Origin: Flavobacteriales bacterium UBA5422
GTDB taxonomy: Bacteria; Bacteroidota; Bacteroidia; Flavobacteriales_D; Crocinitomicaceae
Direction: 5' to 3'
Assembly: GCA_002409405.1 (NCBI GenBank)
Contig: DHNG01000041.1
Coordinates: 28,922-38,161 of the forward strand
DNA length: 9,240 bases
Position 1 is the first letter of the stretch. The number at the start of each line of letters is the position of its first letter. The translations under genes were made by a program, and so were the position numbers. The notes beneath the pieces are model-generated. The model saw only the letters and a list, made by a program, of their open reading frames with translations. It searched no databases and was not told where the DNA came from. Positions 1-5,861 of the stretch are shown in pieces.

Positions 1-1056
1 TTCACAATTGCAGATCAATTATTCTCCTCTTCTTCTCACCCGGTTTTTCATCAATTGAATGAGGTATTTCAGACATTAGAAAGCAGATATAAGGAAGAAA
101 TCCCGGACAATTACAATTATGAATACGATCAAATTGTTTCATTGGGAGAAATCATTTCAACTCTGATCGTAGAAGCCTATATTACGACTTCCGGCTTTTC
201 TTCTAAATGGATGGATGCCCGTAGGTTGATTCGTACCAATAATACATTCCGCGATGCAGAAGTTGACTGGAAACGAACGGAAGAACTTATTCGCACAACG
301 GTATTGCCTGCTTTTGATCAAACAGATATAATTATTACACAAGGGTTTATCGGACATACGCCTGAATTGTTAACCACAACATTAGGACGGGAAGGGTCTG
401 ATTTTACTGCTGGGATTTTTGCATACTGTCTGAATGCTGAGAATGTTACTATCTGGAAAGATGTTCCCGGAATGTTAAATGCCGATCCGAAATATTTCGA
501 TAATACGGTAAAGCTGGATAAAATTTCATTTAGTGAAGCAATTGAACTGTCTTATTACGGAGCAAGTGTTATTCACCCGAAAACGCTGAAACCGCTTCAA
601 AACAAAAACATTTCACTGTTTGTCAAATCATTCGTTGACCCACAGGCTGAAGGAACAGAAATTCAATCTTCCGGCGAATTTGATCACCTGGTACCTTCCT
701 TTATTTTCAAAGTAAACCAGTTATTAATCTCTTTTCGGACACGTGATTTTTCGTTTATTGTTGAGTCTCACCTGAGTGACATTTTCAACAGGCTCGCTGA
801 AATCGGAGCAAAAATAAATCTGATGCAGAATTCTGCTCTTAGTTTTTCAATCCTTGTTGACACGGAGAAGGTAAATATTGAAACCATACTCAACACTTTT
901 CAGTCTGATTACGAAGTTCGGTACAACGAAGGACTGGAATTGGTTACAATCCGTCATTATGACCAGGCAACAATTGACCGAGTTACTGTCGAAAAAGATA
1001 TTCTATTAGAACAATTTTCCCGTCAGACTGCAAGAATTGTAATGAAAGACCGATAA
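1..1056 (+). CDS. lysC: Aspartate kinase (aspartokinase), C-terminal 351 residues, 5' end outside window
   Basis: Catalyses ATP-dependent phosphorylation of L-aspartate, the first step towards lysine, threonine and methionine (and diaminopimelate for the cell wall). The frame is open from base 1, so the N-terminal kinase start, including the expected KFGG motif, lies upstream; the TTG at 55 is internal and not a start. Visible signatures are the substrate-binding stretch TTLGREGSDFTAG (nt about 382-420) and the WKDVPGMLNADPKYF segment (nt about 454-500), followed by two ACT-type regulatory regions, the second starting near SLSFSILVD-like sequence (nt about 835-960). The C-terminus ends RQTARIVMKDR. 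No homoserine dehydrogenase domain follows, so it is a monofunctional enzyme of the type common in Bacteroidetes. Feedback control by an end-product amino acid through the ACT domains is expected from the family, but which one cannot be read here. The next gene starts 2 nt after the stop. Confidence 0.93.
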   Translation, partial: FTIADQLFSSSSHPVFHQLNEVFQTLESRYKEEIPDNYNYEYDQIVSLGEIISTLIVEAYITTSGFSSKWMDARRLIRTNNTFRDAEVDWKRTEELIRTTVLPAFDQTDIIITQGFIGHTPELLTTTLGREGSDFTAGIFAYCLNAENVTIWKDVPGMLNADPKYFDNTVKLDKISFSEAIELSYYGASVIHPKTLKPLQNKNISLFVKSFVDPQAEGTEIQSSGEFDHLVPSFIFKVNQLLISFRTRDFSFIVESHLSDIFNRLAEIGAKINLMQNSALSFSILVDTEKVNIETILNTFQSDYEVRYNEGLELVTIRHYDQATIDRVTVEKDILLEQFSRQTARIVMKDR

Positions 1057-1058
1057 TC

Positions 1059-1862
1059 ATGACTGAAAAACGAAAAGGAGCCCGCTCAACGAAAGATATC
1101 CCTGTACCAATTCTGCAGCAATTAAATGAAGGTAAAATTGAAACAGCAAATCTAGTTGAGTGGCTGGCTGTTGATCAACGTGTATTACTTGCGAATATTC
1201 TGACTCAAAATAATCGGACTCATTACCTGCAATCTGTACTAGATGAAGTTGATCAATTAAAAAAACAAACAGTTAATACGATCAATGAAGCAATTGGTTC
1301 CCGTTTGTTTCTATTAACCAGTGAACATAAGGATACATCGTTTACGACTTCATTGATGCAACATTCTTCTGATGTTGTCAGATGTTGGGCGACTTATTTC
1401 ATTGGAAAGAATCAACAACTTTCCATTGAAGAAAAACTGGAAGCAATTAAACACTTTGCGGCAGATGGGCATTTTGGTGTGAGAGAAATTTGTTGGATGG
1501 CTGTTCGAAAAGACATGACCGTTCACCTGGAAAAGAGTATTGAAATTTTATCCTTCTGGGTAACCGATGAGAATCCGAATGTCCGTCGTTTTGCAAGTGA
1601 ATCCATTCGCCCCAGAGGAGTTTGGTGTGAACACATTGATGCATTAAAACAGCATCCGGAATTAGCTCTACCGATTTTAGAACCCTTGAAATCAGACGCC
1701 TCAAAATATGTACAGGATAGTGTCGGGAACTGGTTGAATGATGCCAGTAAAACCAGACCTGATTTCGTCAAAGCGATCTGTGAACGGTGGGAGAAAGAAA
1801 GTGGTGCGAAAGAAACGAGTTATATTATTCGGAAAGCATTGAGAACGCTGAATAAGCAATAA
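1059..1862 (+). CDS. AlkC-type HEAT-repeat DNA alkylation repair protein
   Basis: A 267-residue, mostly helical protein that I recognise as a short member of the AlkC/AlkD DNA alkylation repair superfamily (COG4335-like). Known members are HEAT-repeat DNA glycosylases that remove N3- and N7-alkylated purines without flipping the base. The best signatures are in the C-terminal half: HFGVREICWMAVR (residues 138-150), NPNVRRFASESIRPRGVWC (172-190), LPILEPLKSD (204-213) and YVQDSVGNWLNDASKTRPD (217-235), then a final helix with IIRKALRTL. These tandem helix pairs match the HEAT-like units of the family. No Ig-like C-terminal domain is present, unlike longer AlkC proteins. The ATG lies 2 nt after the aspartokinase stop, with no room for its own promoter, so it is probably co-transcribed and translationally coupled. 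Glycosylase activity is inferred from the family; substrate range is unknown. It runs convergent to mnmD, with repeat copy 1 between them. Confidence 0.82.
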   Translation: MTEKRKGARSTKDIPVPILQQLNEGKIETANLVEWLAVDQRVLLANILTQNNRTHYLQSVLDEVDQLKKQTVNTINEAIGSRLFLLTSEHKDTSFTTSLMQHSSDVVRCWATYFIGKNQQLSIEEKLEAIKHFAADGHFGVREICWMAVRKDMTVHLEKSIEILSFWVTDENPNVRRFASESIRPRGVWCEHIDALKQHPELALPILEPLKSDASKYVQDSVGNWLNDASKTRPDFVKAICERWEKESGAKETSYIIRKALRTLNKQ

Positions 1863-1865
1863 TCA

Positions 1866-1894
1866 GATATCGGAATATTGCGATATCGCGATAT
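1866..1894 (-). repeat. Palindromic intergenic repeat, copy 1 (inverted orientation)
   Basis: On the plus strand the element reads GATATCG (1866-1872), an 8-nt loop (1873-1880), CGATATC (1881-1887), and continues so that 1883-1894 is the perfect 12-bp palindrome ATATCGCGATAT. Read on the minus strand it aligns base for base with copies 2 and 3 across ATCGCGATATCG-N8-CGATAT. It fills most of the 52-bp gap between the convergent AlkC-like gene and mnmD. No T-tract follows on either strand, so it does not look like an intrinsic terminator. Confidence 0.75.
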
Positions 1895-1914
1895 GACCAT
1901 ATTTACATCTTTCA

Positions 1915-2580
1915 TTAGATGTATTTCCACGCCCTTGTCATTTCTCTTTTCCCCGGAGGTCCCGGTAATGGCTCAATGGTAAAACCAAGTGACTTCAAAT
2001 CGCGTTTCACTTGTCCTTTTGCACAATAAGTTACCAAAAACCCATTTGGTTTCAACAAATCATACATTTTTTGTAAAATAGCGGGGGCCCACATATCTTC
2101 CTGCGCCCGGGGGCCAAATGCATCAAAAAATACAACATCAAATTGCTCTTGAGGTGGAGTGAATTCCTCTATTTTTGCATGGATTTTTTCAAATGAAAAC
2201 AAATCTGACAACTGGTGTTTCGTATTCCAATCAGGTGTATGCAGTTTTTCAAACTTAGTATAGTGTTCCTTCCCAATCAATGAACAATAATCCATCAACA
2301 TTACAGTTTCAGTATCTACCGGATAAGCTTCTATACCACTATAATGGATGTTTCGGTTTGATTGCTCTGACTCAACATACGCGAGTAAAGCATTCAAACC
2401 GGTGCCAAATCCCATTTCAAAAATACGTGTTTCATGCTGTTCAATTGCCTGAACCCCATGTCTGATAAACACGTGAACTGCTTCTTGTATTGCTCCATGA
2501 GATGAATGATACGTCTCATCCAGGTGAGGTAAATAAATGGTTTTAGAACCATCACTCGTTGTGATAATCTGATGTTCCAT
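1915..2580 (-). CDS. mnmD: tRNA 5-methylaminomethyl-2-thiouridine(34) methyltransferase, stand-alone MnmD
   Basis: A SAM-dependent methyltransferase of 221 residues that makes the last methylation in mnm5s2U at the wobble position of tRNAs for Lys, Glu and Gln. It corresponds to the methyltransferase half of E. coli MnmC (DUF752, PF05430); the FAD-dependent oxidase half is absent, as is usual in Bacteroidetes. Motifs in order: SAM-binding EMGFGTGLNALL (residues 55-66), the acidic strand end SGIEAYP (81-87), FDAFGPRAQEDMW (152-164), VTYCAKGQVKRDL (183-195) and the terminal LPGPPGKREMTRA (205-217), all highly typical of MnmD. The start ATG directly follows the TAA of the 121-aa gene (TAAATG), which implies translational coupling. 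The gene is convergent with the AlkC-like gene. Confidence 0.93.
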   Translation of the reverse strand: MEHQIITTSDGSKTIYLPHLDETYHSSHGAIQEAVHVFIRHGVQAIEQHETRIFEMGFGTGLNALLAYVESEQSNRNIHYSGIEAYPVDTETVMLMDYCSLIGKEHYTKFEKLHTPDWNTKHQLSDLFSFEKIHAKIEEFTPPQEQFDVVFFDAFGPRAQEDMWAPAILQKMYDLLKPNGFLVTYCAKGQVKRDLKSLGFTIEPLPGPPGKREMTRAWKYI

Positions 2581-2946
2581 TTAAACAATACGTAATTCTT
2601 CTTCCGTGTAATACTCATTCTGAATAAAATAATCGATCATTCCTTCTTTGAGTAAGTGCTGCTGCTGACGGTTATCAAGTGGTGGTAAATCCTTCAACAA
2701 TTTATAATGCGGCCAGTTATCTCCATCTCTTCCTTCAAATTCATAGTACCCGTATGGTTCCAGCAAGGTGCAAATGGCAATGTGCATCAGATCGGTTTTC
2801 TGATTTTTATTGAATTTACGGTATCCTTCACCCAATTCATTGACTCCGATCAAAAACAGAATAGCAGAAACATCCATTCCTTCTCCAAATTTTTCTTCCA
2901 ACAATGATTTCAATTTTTGAAACCTTAATTCTATGTGATGATCCAT
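2581..2946 (-). CDS. Conserved hypothetical protein, 121 aa, first gene of the mnmD operon
   Basis: A small soluble protein without signal peptide or membrane segment. I recognise the sequence style from uncharacterised Bacteroidetes proteins but know no function. The most conserved-looking parts are FGEGMDVSAILFLIGVNELG (residues 20-39), KTDLMHIAICTLLEPYGYYEF (50-70, with LMHIA and LEPYGYY the core), DNWPHY (76-81) and a C-terminal helix LLKEGMIDYFI (98-108). The mix of helical blocks with an aromatic PYGYYEF turn suggests a compact alpha-rich fold. ATG at 2946 is the natural start; a TAATTTTG box lies 17 nt upstream. Its stop codon abuts the mnmD start, so the two are expressed together. 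A role connected to tRNA modification is possible from this arrangement only. Confidence 0.8.
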   Translation of the reverse strand: MDHHIELRFQKLKSLLEEKFGEGMDVSAILFLIGVNELGEGYRKFNKNQKTDLMHIAICTLLEPYGYYEFEGRDGDNWPHYKLLKDLPPLDNRQQQHLLKEGMIDYFIQNEYYTEEELRIV

Positions 2947-2963
2947 TTTCTGAAATTATAACG

Positions 2964-2971
2964 CAAAATTA
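2964..2971 (-). promoter_or_regulatory. Putative -7 box (TAATTTTG) for the 121-aa gene/mnmD operon
   Basis: On the minus strand these bases read TAATTTTG, a perfect match to the Bacteroidetes -7 consensus TANNTTTG. The box is 17 nt upstream of the ATG at 2946, implying a leader of roughly ten nucleotides. I see no convincing TTG at the -33 position, so the call rests on the -7 box and its location. The flanking 10-mer CAAAATTAAC (plus strand) is identical to the one upstream of the MFS gene at 4983-4992. Confidence 0.45.
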
Positions 2972-2987
2972 ACAATAGATTTCGACC

Positions 2988-3015
2988 TTTGTTGTCTTTG
3001 AAATTTGTATTTTCG
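2988..3015 (+). promoter_or_regulatory. Putative promoter for the YceI-like lipoprotein gene
   Basis: TTTG at 2988-2991 may serve as the -33 element and TATTTTCG at 3008-3015 as the -7 element, a 7-of-8 match to TANNTTTG. The spacing is slightly short for a Bacteroidetes promoter. It lies 16 nt upstream of the ATG at 3032. The leader is A-rich and has no Shine-Dalgarno sequence, as is usual in this phylum. This promoter would overlap back to back with that of the divergent 121-aa gene. Confidence 0.35.
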
Positions 3016-3031
3016 AAAAAAATAGCGCGAA

Positions 3032-3649
3032 ATGAAACAGTTTATTAAAGGTATCACACTGATTGCCGGGATGATCGTACTTGCTTCATGTGGAGGAAAA
3101 AGTGAGCAAACTGACGAAAAAAAAGATGTAACGTATAGCTACAACCACGAAAATTCTGTGATGGAATGGACAGCTTTTAAATTTGAAAGTAAAGCTCCTG
3201 TGAAAGGAACATTCAATAAAATCACGATTACTTCTGTAAGTGAGGCTGCTGATGTAAAAACATTAGCGGAATCATTTGGCTTCACAATTCCTGTGAGCTC
3301 CATTGAGACACAAGATGAATCCAGAAATGCAAAAATCATTGAGTTCTTTTTTGGAACAATGTCAACTGTCGATCTGACTGGTCATATTGTTAAGTTAGCT
3401 GATGATGGAACTGCAGAATTGGAAGTTACAATGAACGGTATTACCGGAATTGTGAAAGGAAAATACGAGATTGCAGATAAGAATTTTTCATTCAAAGCAA
3501 CAATGGACATTGCAAAATGGAATACCAACAAGGCAATTGATGTTTTAAATGCTGCATGTAAAGAAAATCATACAGAAAACGGAGTGACCAAAGTATGGTC
3601 GGAAGTTGATTTGTCATTCACAACGAAAGTTGTTGAAAACGCAAAATAA
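3032..3649 (+). CDS. YceI-like family lipoprotein
   Basis: A 205-residue exported lipoprotein. The N-terminus has a basic start (MKQFIKG), a hydrophobic core and the lipobox LASC with the lipidated cysteine at residue 20, so it should be cut by signal peptidase II and anchored in a membrane facing the periplasm or surface. The mature part resembles the YceI fold, an eight-stranded lipocalin-like barrel that binds amphiphilic or polyisoprenoid ligands: NSVMEWTAFKFESKAPVKGTF (residues 41-61, with the usual W-x-A-x-K...V-x-G-x-F pattern), DESRNAKIIEFFF (95-107, like the R-x-x-x-I-x-E-F-F segment of the family), and alternating strands to the C-terminus. The ligand is unknown. It is a single-gene unit closed by the terminator at 3671-3700. 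Confidence 0.78.
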   Translation: MKQFIKGITLIAGMIVLASCGGKSEQTDEKKDVTYSYNHENSVMEWTAFKFESKAPVKGTFNKITITSVSEAADVKTLAESFGFTIPVSSIETQDESRNAKIIEFFFGTMSTVDLTGHIVKLADDGTAELEVTMNGITGIVKGKYEIADKNFSFKATMDIAKWNTNKAIDVLNAACKENHTENGVTKVWSEVDLSFTTKVVENAK

Positions 3650-3670
3650 CAACGTATAAAGAAATTAAAG

Positions 3671-3700
3671 AAGGCTTGAATTTATTGTTCAAGCCTTTTT
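3671..3700 (+). terminator. Intrinsic terminator after the YceI-like gene, probably bidirectional
   Basis: A perfect 10-bp stem, AAGGCTTGAA (3671-3680) with TTCAAGCCTT (3688-3697), encloses a 7-nt loop and runs into TTTTT (3696-3700). It begins 21 nt after the YceI-like stop codon. On the minus strand the same stem is followed by a T-rich but interrupted tract (CTTTAATTTCTTT), so it may also terminate the convergent MFS gene. Confidence 0.9.
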
Positions 3701-3710
3701 CTATTTATGG

Positions 3711-3738
3711 ATATCGCGATATCGTCACATAGCGATAT
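3711..3738 (+). repeat. Palindromic intergenic repeat, copy 2 (overlaps the 3' end of the MFS gene)
   Basis: ATATCGCGATAT (3711-3722) is a perfect 12-bp palindrome. It overlaps the conserved hairpin ATATCG (3719-3724), 8-nt loop TCACATAG (3725-3732), CGATAT (3733-3738). The stem can extend outward by CGC/GCG (3715-3717 with 3740-3742) across one G-G mismatch. The loop holds the stop codon of the MFS gene (TCA at 3725-3727 on plus, TGA on minus). Same orientation as copy 3, opposite to copy 1. Confidence 0.75.
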
Positions 3739-4972
3739 GGCGATTAAGGTCTTCTTTTTCTGTTTTCTTCCGTGCTTTTCTTTTGGCAATCACAGGAGCA
3801 ATGGACAATAAGAGCATCACCAAAAACGCTAATATAAAAATGGTAACAAATAACGTATTCGAGGAATCTCCCTGAAAAATACCGATCACCGCAGCAACCA
3901 TTGCACCGATCCCCATTCTGATAGCACCTCCCAAGGCTGATGCCGCCCCTGAATTATCTGTAAACGGGGCCAGCGAAGCTGCTGTTGCATTCGGGTTGAC
4001 AAATCCAATTAAAAAGAGAATAGAGAAAATCCCGGCAACGATCCAATAATAATGGAGATCTGAGTGGAAATTAATTGCGATTAAAATACCGATTGCCACC
4101 AGACTCAATACCCATGAAGCAACTTTAGCAATTTTTATGTAGTTGAAATACTTTGTCAATATTCCATTGATATAGCTTCCCGATATCAATCCGGAAGCAT
4201 TTATAGCAAACAACAAAGAAAAGGTGGTCTGATCTAATTTATGAATGGTCAGGAAGACGAAAGCTGCGGAAGAAACATAGGCGAATAAAATCGACATGGA
4301 TAAACTCCCCGCCAGTGTATAAAATAAGAACGTTTTATTTTGGAGTATCTTCCAGTAATCTTTTGATATTTTTTTGACTTTCAATTTATTTGAATGCATA
4401 TAACGACTGGTCTCCGGAAGCAAGAAGTAGATCAATGCAGCAACAATTGTCGAAAAAATTGCCAGAAAGTAAAAGATGTATTCCCAATCAGCCTCTTTCA
4501 AAAGAAGACTTCCAAAGCTGGGTGCAATCAGGGGAGCAACTCCCATTACCAACATGATTGATGAAAATGCTTTTGCTCGTTTGTCCTTTTCGTATACATC
4601 GCTGATAATCGCATTGGAGGCGACCATCCCGACACATCCTCCCAACGCTTGTAGTAATCGCATTCCGATCATCGTTTCTATATTCGGAGACAGTGCGCAT
4701 CCGATTGCAGCAAGAATGTAGATAAACAACCCCACCAACAACGGCTTCTTCCTTCCATACTTATCAACGATCGGTCCGTAAATTAACTGTCCGACTGCAA
4801 TTCCGACAAAGTAAGAGGTTAAGGTAAAAGCAACTTGTTTTTCGTCTGTTCCAAAATCTTCTGCAATCCGCTTGAATCCAGGGAGGTACATATCAATTGT
4901 AAAGGGTCCTAAAGCTGCAAGAATTCCAAGAAGGATAATGAGGAATGTCTTATTGATTGGTTTATTTGTCAT
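3725..4972 (-). CDS. Bcr/CflA-type drug-efflux MFS transporter (12 membrane segments)
   Basis: A 415-residue inner-membrane proton antiporter of the major facilitator superfamily, close to the Bcr/CflA (bicyclomycin/chloramphenicol resistance) group. Signatures: GPFTIDMYLPGFKRIAEDF in TM1 and the following loop (residues 22-40), the motif-A loop GPIVDKYGRKKPLLVG (66-81) between TM2 and TM3, RLLQALGGCVGMVASNAIISD in TM4 (105-125), GVAPLIAPSFGS in TM5 (144-155), and a central cytoplasmic loop after LLPETSRYM (184-192). Hydrophobic spans fit 12 helices. At the TM4 end, Bcr/CflA proteins as I recall them usually carry arginines (RA-x-x-RD); here the positions read SNAIISD, so substrate range may differ. 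The basic C-terminal tail ends DLNRHIAM, and the last codons lie in repeat copy 2. Actual substrate unknown; it appears to be its own transcription unit. Confidence 0.9.
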   Translation of the reverse strand: MTNKPINKTFLIILLGILAALGPFTIDMYLPGFKRIAEDFGTDEKQVAFTLTSYFVGIAVGQLIYGPIVDKYGRKKPLLVGLFIYILAAIGCALSPNIETMIGMRLLQALGGCVGMVASNAIISDVYEKDKRAKAFSSIMLVMGVAPLIAPSFGSLLLKEADWEYIFYFLAIFSTIVAALIYFLLPETSRYMHSNKLKVKKISKDYWKILQNKTFLFYTLAGSLSMSILFAYVSSAAFVFLTIHKLDQTTFSLLFAINASGLISGSYINGILTKYFNYIKIAKVASWVLSLVAIGILIAINFHSDLHYYWIVAGIFSILFLIGFVNPNATAASLAPFTDNSGAASALGGAIRMGIGAMVAAVIGIFQGDSSNTLFVTIFILAFLVMLLLSIAPVIAKRKARKKTEKEDLNRHIAM

Positions 4973-4982
4973 AACGAAGCCA

Positions 4983-4990
4983 CAAAATTA
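4983..4990 (-). promoter_or_regulatory. Putative -7 box (TAATTTTG) for the MFS transporter gene
   Basis: Minus-strand TAATTTTG matches TANNTTTG perfectly and lies 10 nt upstream of the ATG at 4972, giving a very short leader. The expected -33 region falls inside repeat copy 3 (4998-5025), which lacks a TTG. The promoter may therefore be weak, depend on an activator, or have been altered by the repeat. Confidence 0.4.
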
Positions 4991-4997
4991 ACAGTAA

Positions 4998-5025
4998 TTA
5001 TCGCGATATCGTCTTATTGCGATAT
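4998..5025 (+). repeat. Palindromic intergenic repeat, copy 3 (upstream of the MFS gene)
   Basis: TTATCGCGATAT (4998-5009) continues into the hairpin ATATCG (5006-5011), 8-nt loop TCTTATTG (5012-5019), CGATAT (5020-5025). It matches copy 2 through ATCGCGATATCGTC and then at the CGATAT arm plus a following GC. One base differs from the 12-bp palindrome of copies 1 and 2 (T for A at the second position from the left gives TTATCGCGATAT). It lies 7 nt upstream of the predicted -7 box of the MFS gene. Confidence 0.75.
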
Positions 5026-5099
5026 AGCAAAATCATAAATAGTTGTTAAAAACACGACATTATATGTGCAGACCTCTCACATTACATGTGTTCCAAAAC

Positions 5100-5113
5100 A
5101 ATCCGAATGGATT
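5100..5113 (-). terminator. Weak candidate terminator downstream of the rluF-type gene
   Basis: On the minus strand, AATCC (5113-5109), loop ATTC and GGATT (5104-5100) form a 5-bp stem followed by GTTTTG. It begins 14 nt past the stop codon at 5128, the right place to end the mutL-to-rluF run, but the stem is short and the T-run is only four bases. The rest of the 4973-5127 gap holds repeat copy 3 and the MFS promoter box. Confidence 0.3.
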
Positions 5114-5127
5114 CTGAGAAGCTACGA

Positions 5128-5859
5128 TCAATCGAATGTTTTCGATGAATCAGCACATAATTGGTTCAATGTATCCAGCTCTTCTACTGTGAAATGACGG
5201 TAGTGTCCAACAGGAACATCCAATGAAATGTTCATAATCCGGATTCGTTTCAGACCTTTGACTTCATAGCCAAGGTACTCGCACATCCGGCGGATTTGTC
5301 TGTTTAATCCCTGTGTCAATATGATTCTGAATTTGAACCGGTCCAGTTGCTCTACAATACATTCGCGTGTTACCGTATCCAGAATAGGTACACCGGAACG
5401 CATCTTTTCCAGGAATTGTGATGTAATGGGTAGATCTACCCGAACAATGTATTCTTTTTCGTGGTTATTTCTTGCCCTAAGAATTTTATTGACAATATCT
5501 CCATCGTTGGTCATAAAGATCAATCCTTCACTTGCCTTATCCAATCTTCCCACCGGAAAAATCCGTTCAGGATAGTTAATAAAATCAACAATATTATCTT
5601 TTTCCCGTTTGGTATCAGTTGTACAGACAATTCCTCTTGGTTTGTTAAATGCCAGGTACACAGGTGCTGCTTTTTTATCCTGAATCAATTTCCCGTCCAC
5701 ATGGATTTGGTCATCTTTCCCTACTTTTGTTCCCATTTCAGGAATAACACCATTGATCTTTACGCGACCTTCTTCGATTAATTTATCAGCAGCCCTGCGA
5801 GAACAAAATCCGATCTCACTGAGGTATTTATTGATGCGTGTCAATTCTCCTTCGCTCAT
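5128..5859 (-). CDS. rluF: 23S rRNA pseudouridine synthase, RluF type
   Basis: Isomerises a uridine in the peptidyl-transferase region of 23S rRNA (U2604 for E. coli RluF). Residues 7-55 form the S4 RNA-binding domain (INKYLSEIGFCSRRAADKLI, EGRVKINGV). The RsuA-like catalytic domain follows, with LAFNKPRGIVCTT (69-81), KDNIVDFINYPERIFPVGRLD (87-107), ASEGLIFMTNDGD (109-121), VNKILRARNNHEKEYIV (123-139) and LNRQIRRMCEYLGYEV (185-200). The catalytic aspartate is D107 in GRLDKASEG, the same number I recall for E. coli RluF. The EKDNIVDF and NKILRA-x-NxHEKEY stretches favour RluF over RluB, RluE or RsuA. At 243 residues it lacks the longer basic tail of the E. coli protein. The start ATG is 2 nt after the EEP gene stop, indicating coupling at the end of the operon. 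Confidence 0.88.
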   Translation of the reverse strand: MSEGELTRINKYLSEIGFCSRRAADKLIEEGRVKINGVIPEMGTKVGKDDQIHVDGKLIQDKKAAPVYLAFNKPRGIVCTTDTKREKDNIVDFINYPERIFPVGRLDKASEGLIFMTNDGDIVNKILRARNNHEKEYIVRVDLPITSQFLEKMRSGVPILDTVTRECIVEQLDRFKFRIILTQGLNRQIRRMCEYLGYEVKGLKRIRIMNISLDVPVGHYRHFTVEELDTLNQLCADSSKTFD

Positions 5860-5861
5860 AC

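Noticed and set aside
55..1056. TTG at base 55 as the start of the aspartokinase gene
   Set aside because: The frame is open back to base 1 with family-like sequence, and the essential N-terminal kinase part is missing; the gene is cut by the window edge.
1866..1894. Repeat copy 1 as an intrinsic terminator between the convergent AlkC-like and mnmD genes
   Set aside because: The AT-rich 7-bp stem is not followed by a T-tract on either strand.
1866..5025. The three palindromic repeats as a CRISPR array
   Set aside because: Copies are 1.2-1.9 kb apart, in mixed orientation and separated by genes; there are no regular spacers and no cas genes.
5064..5090. Alternative hairpins ATGTG/CACAT/ATGTG (5064-5068, 5078-5082, 5086-5090) as a riboswitch-like or attenuator switch
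   Set aside because: The stems are only 5 bp, the site lies between the rluF stop and the MFS promoter, and there is no leader peptide or conserved aptamer pattern.
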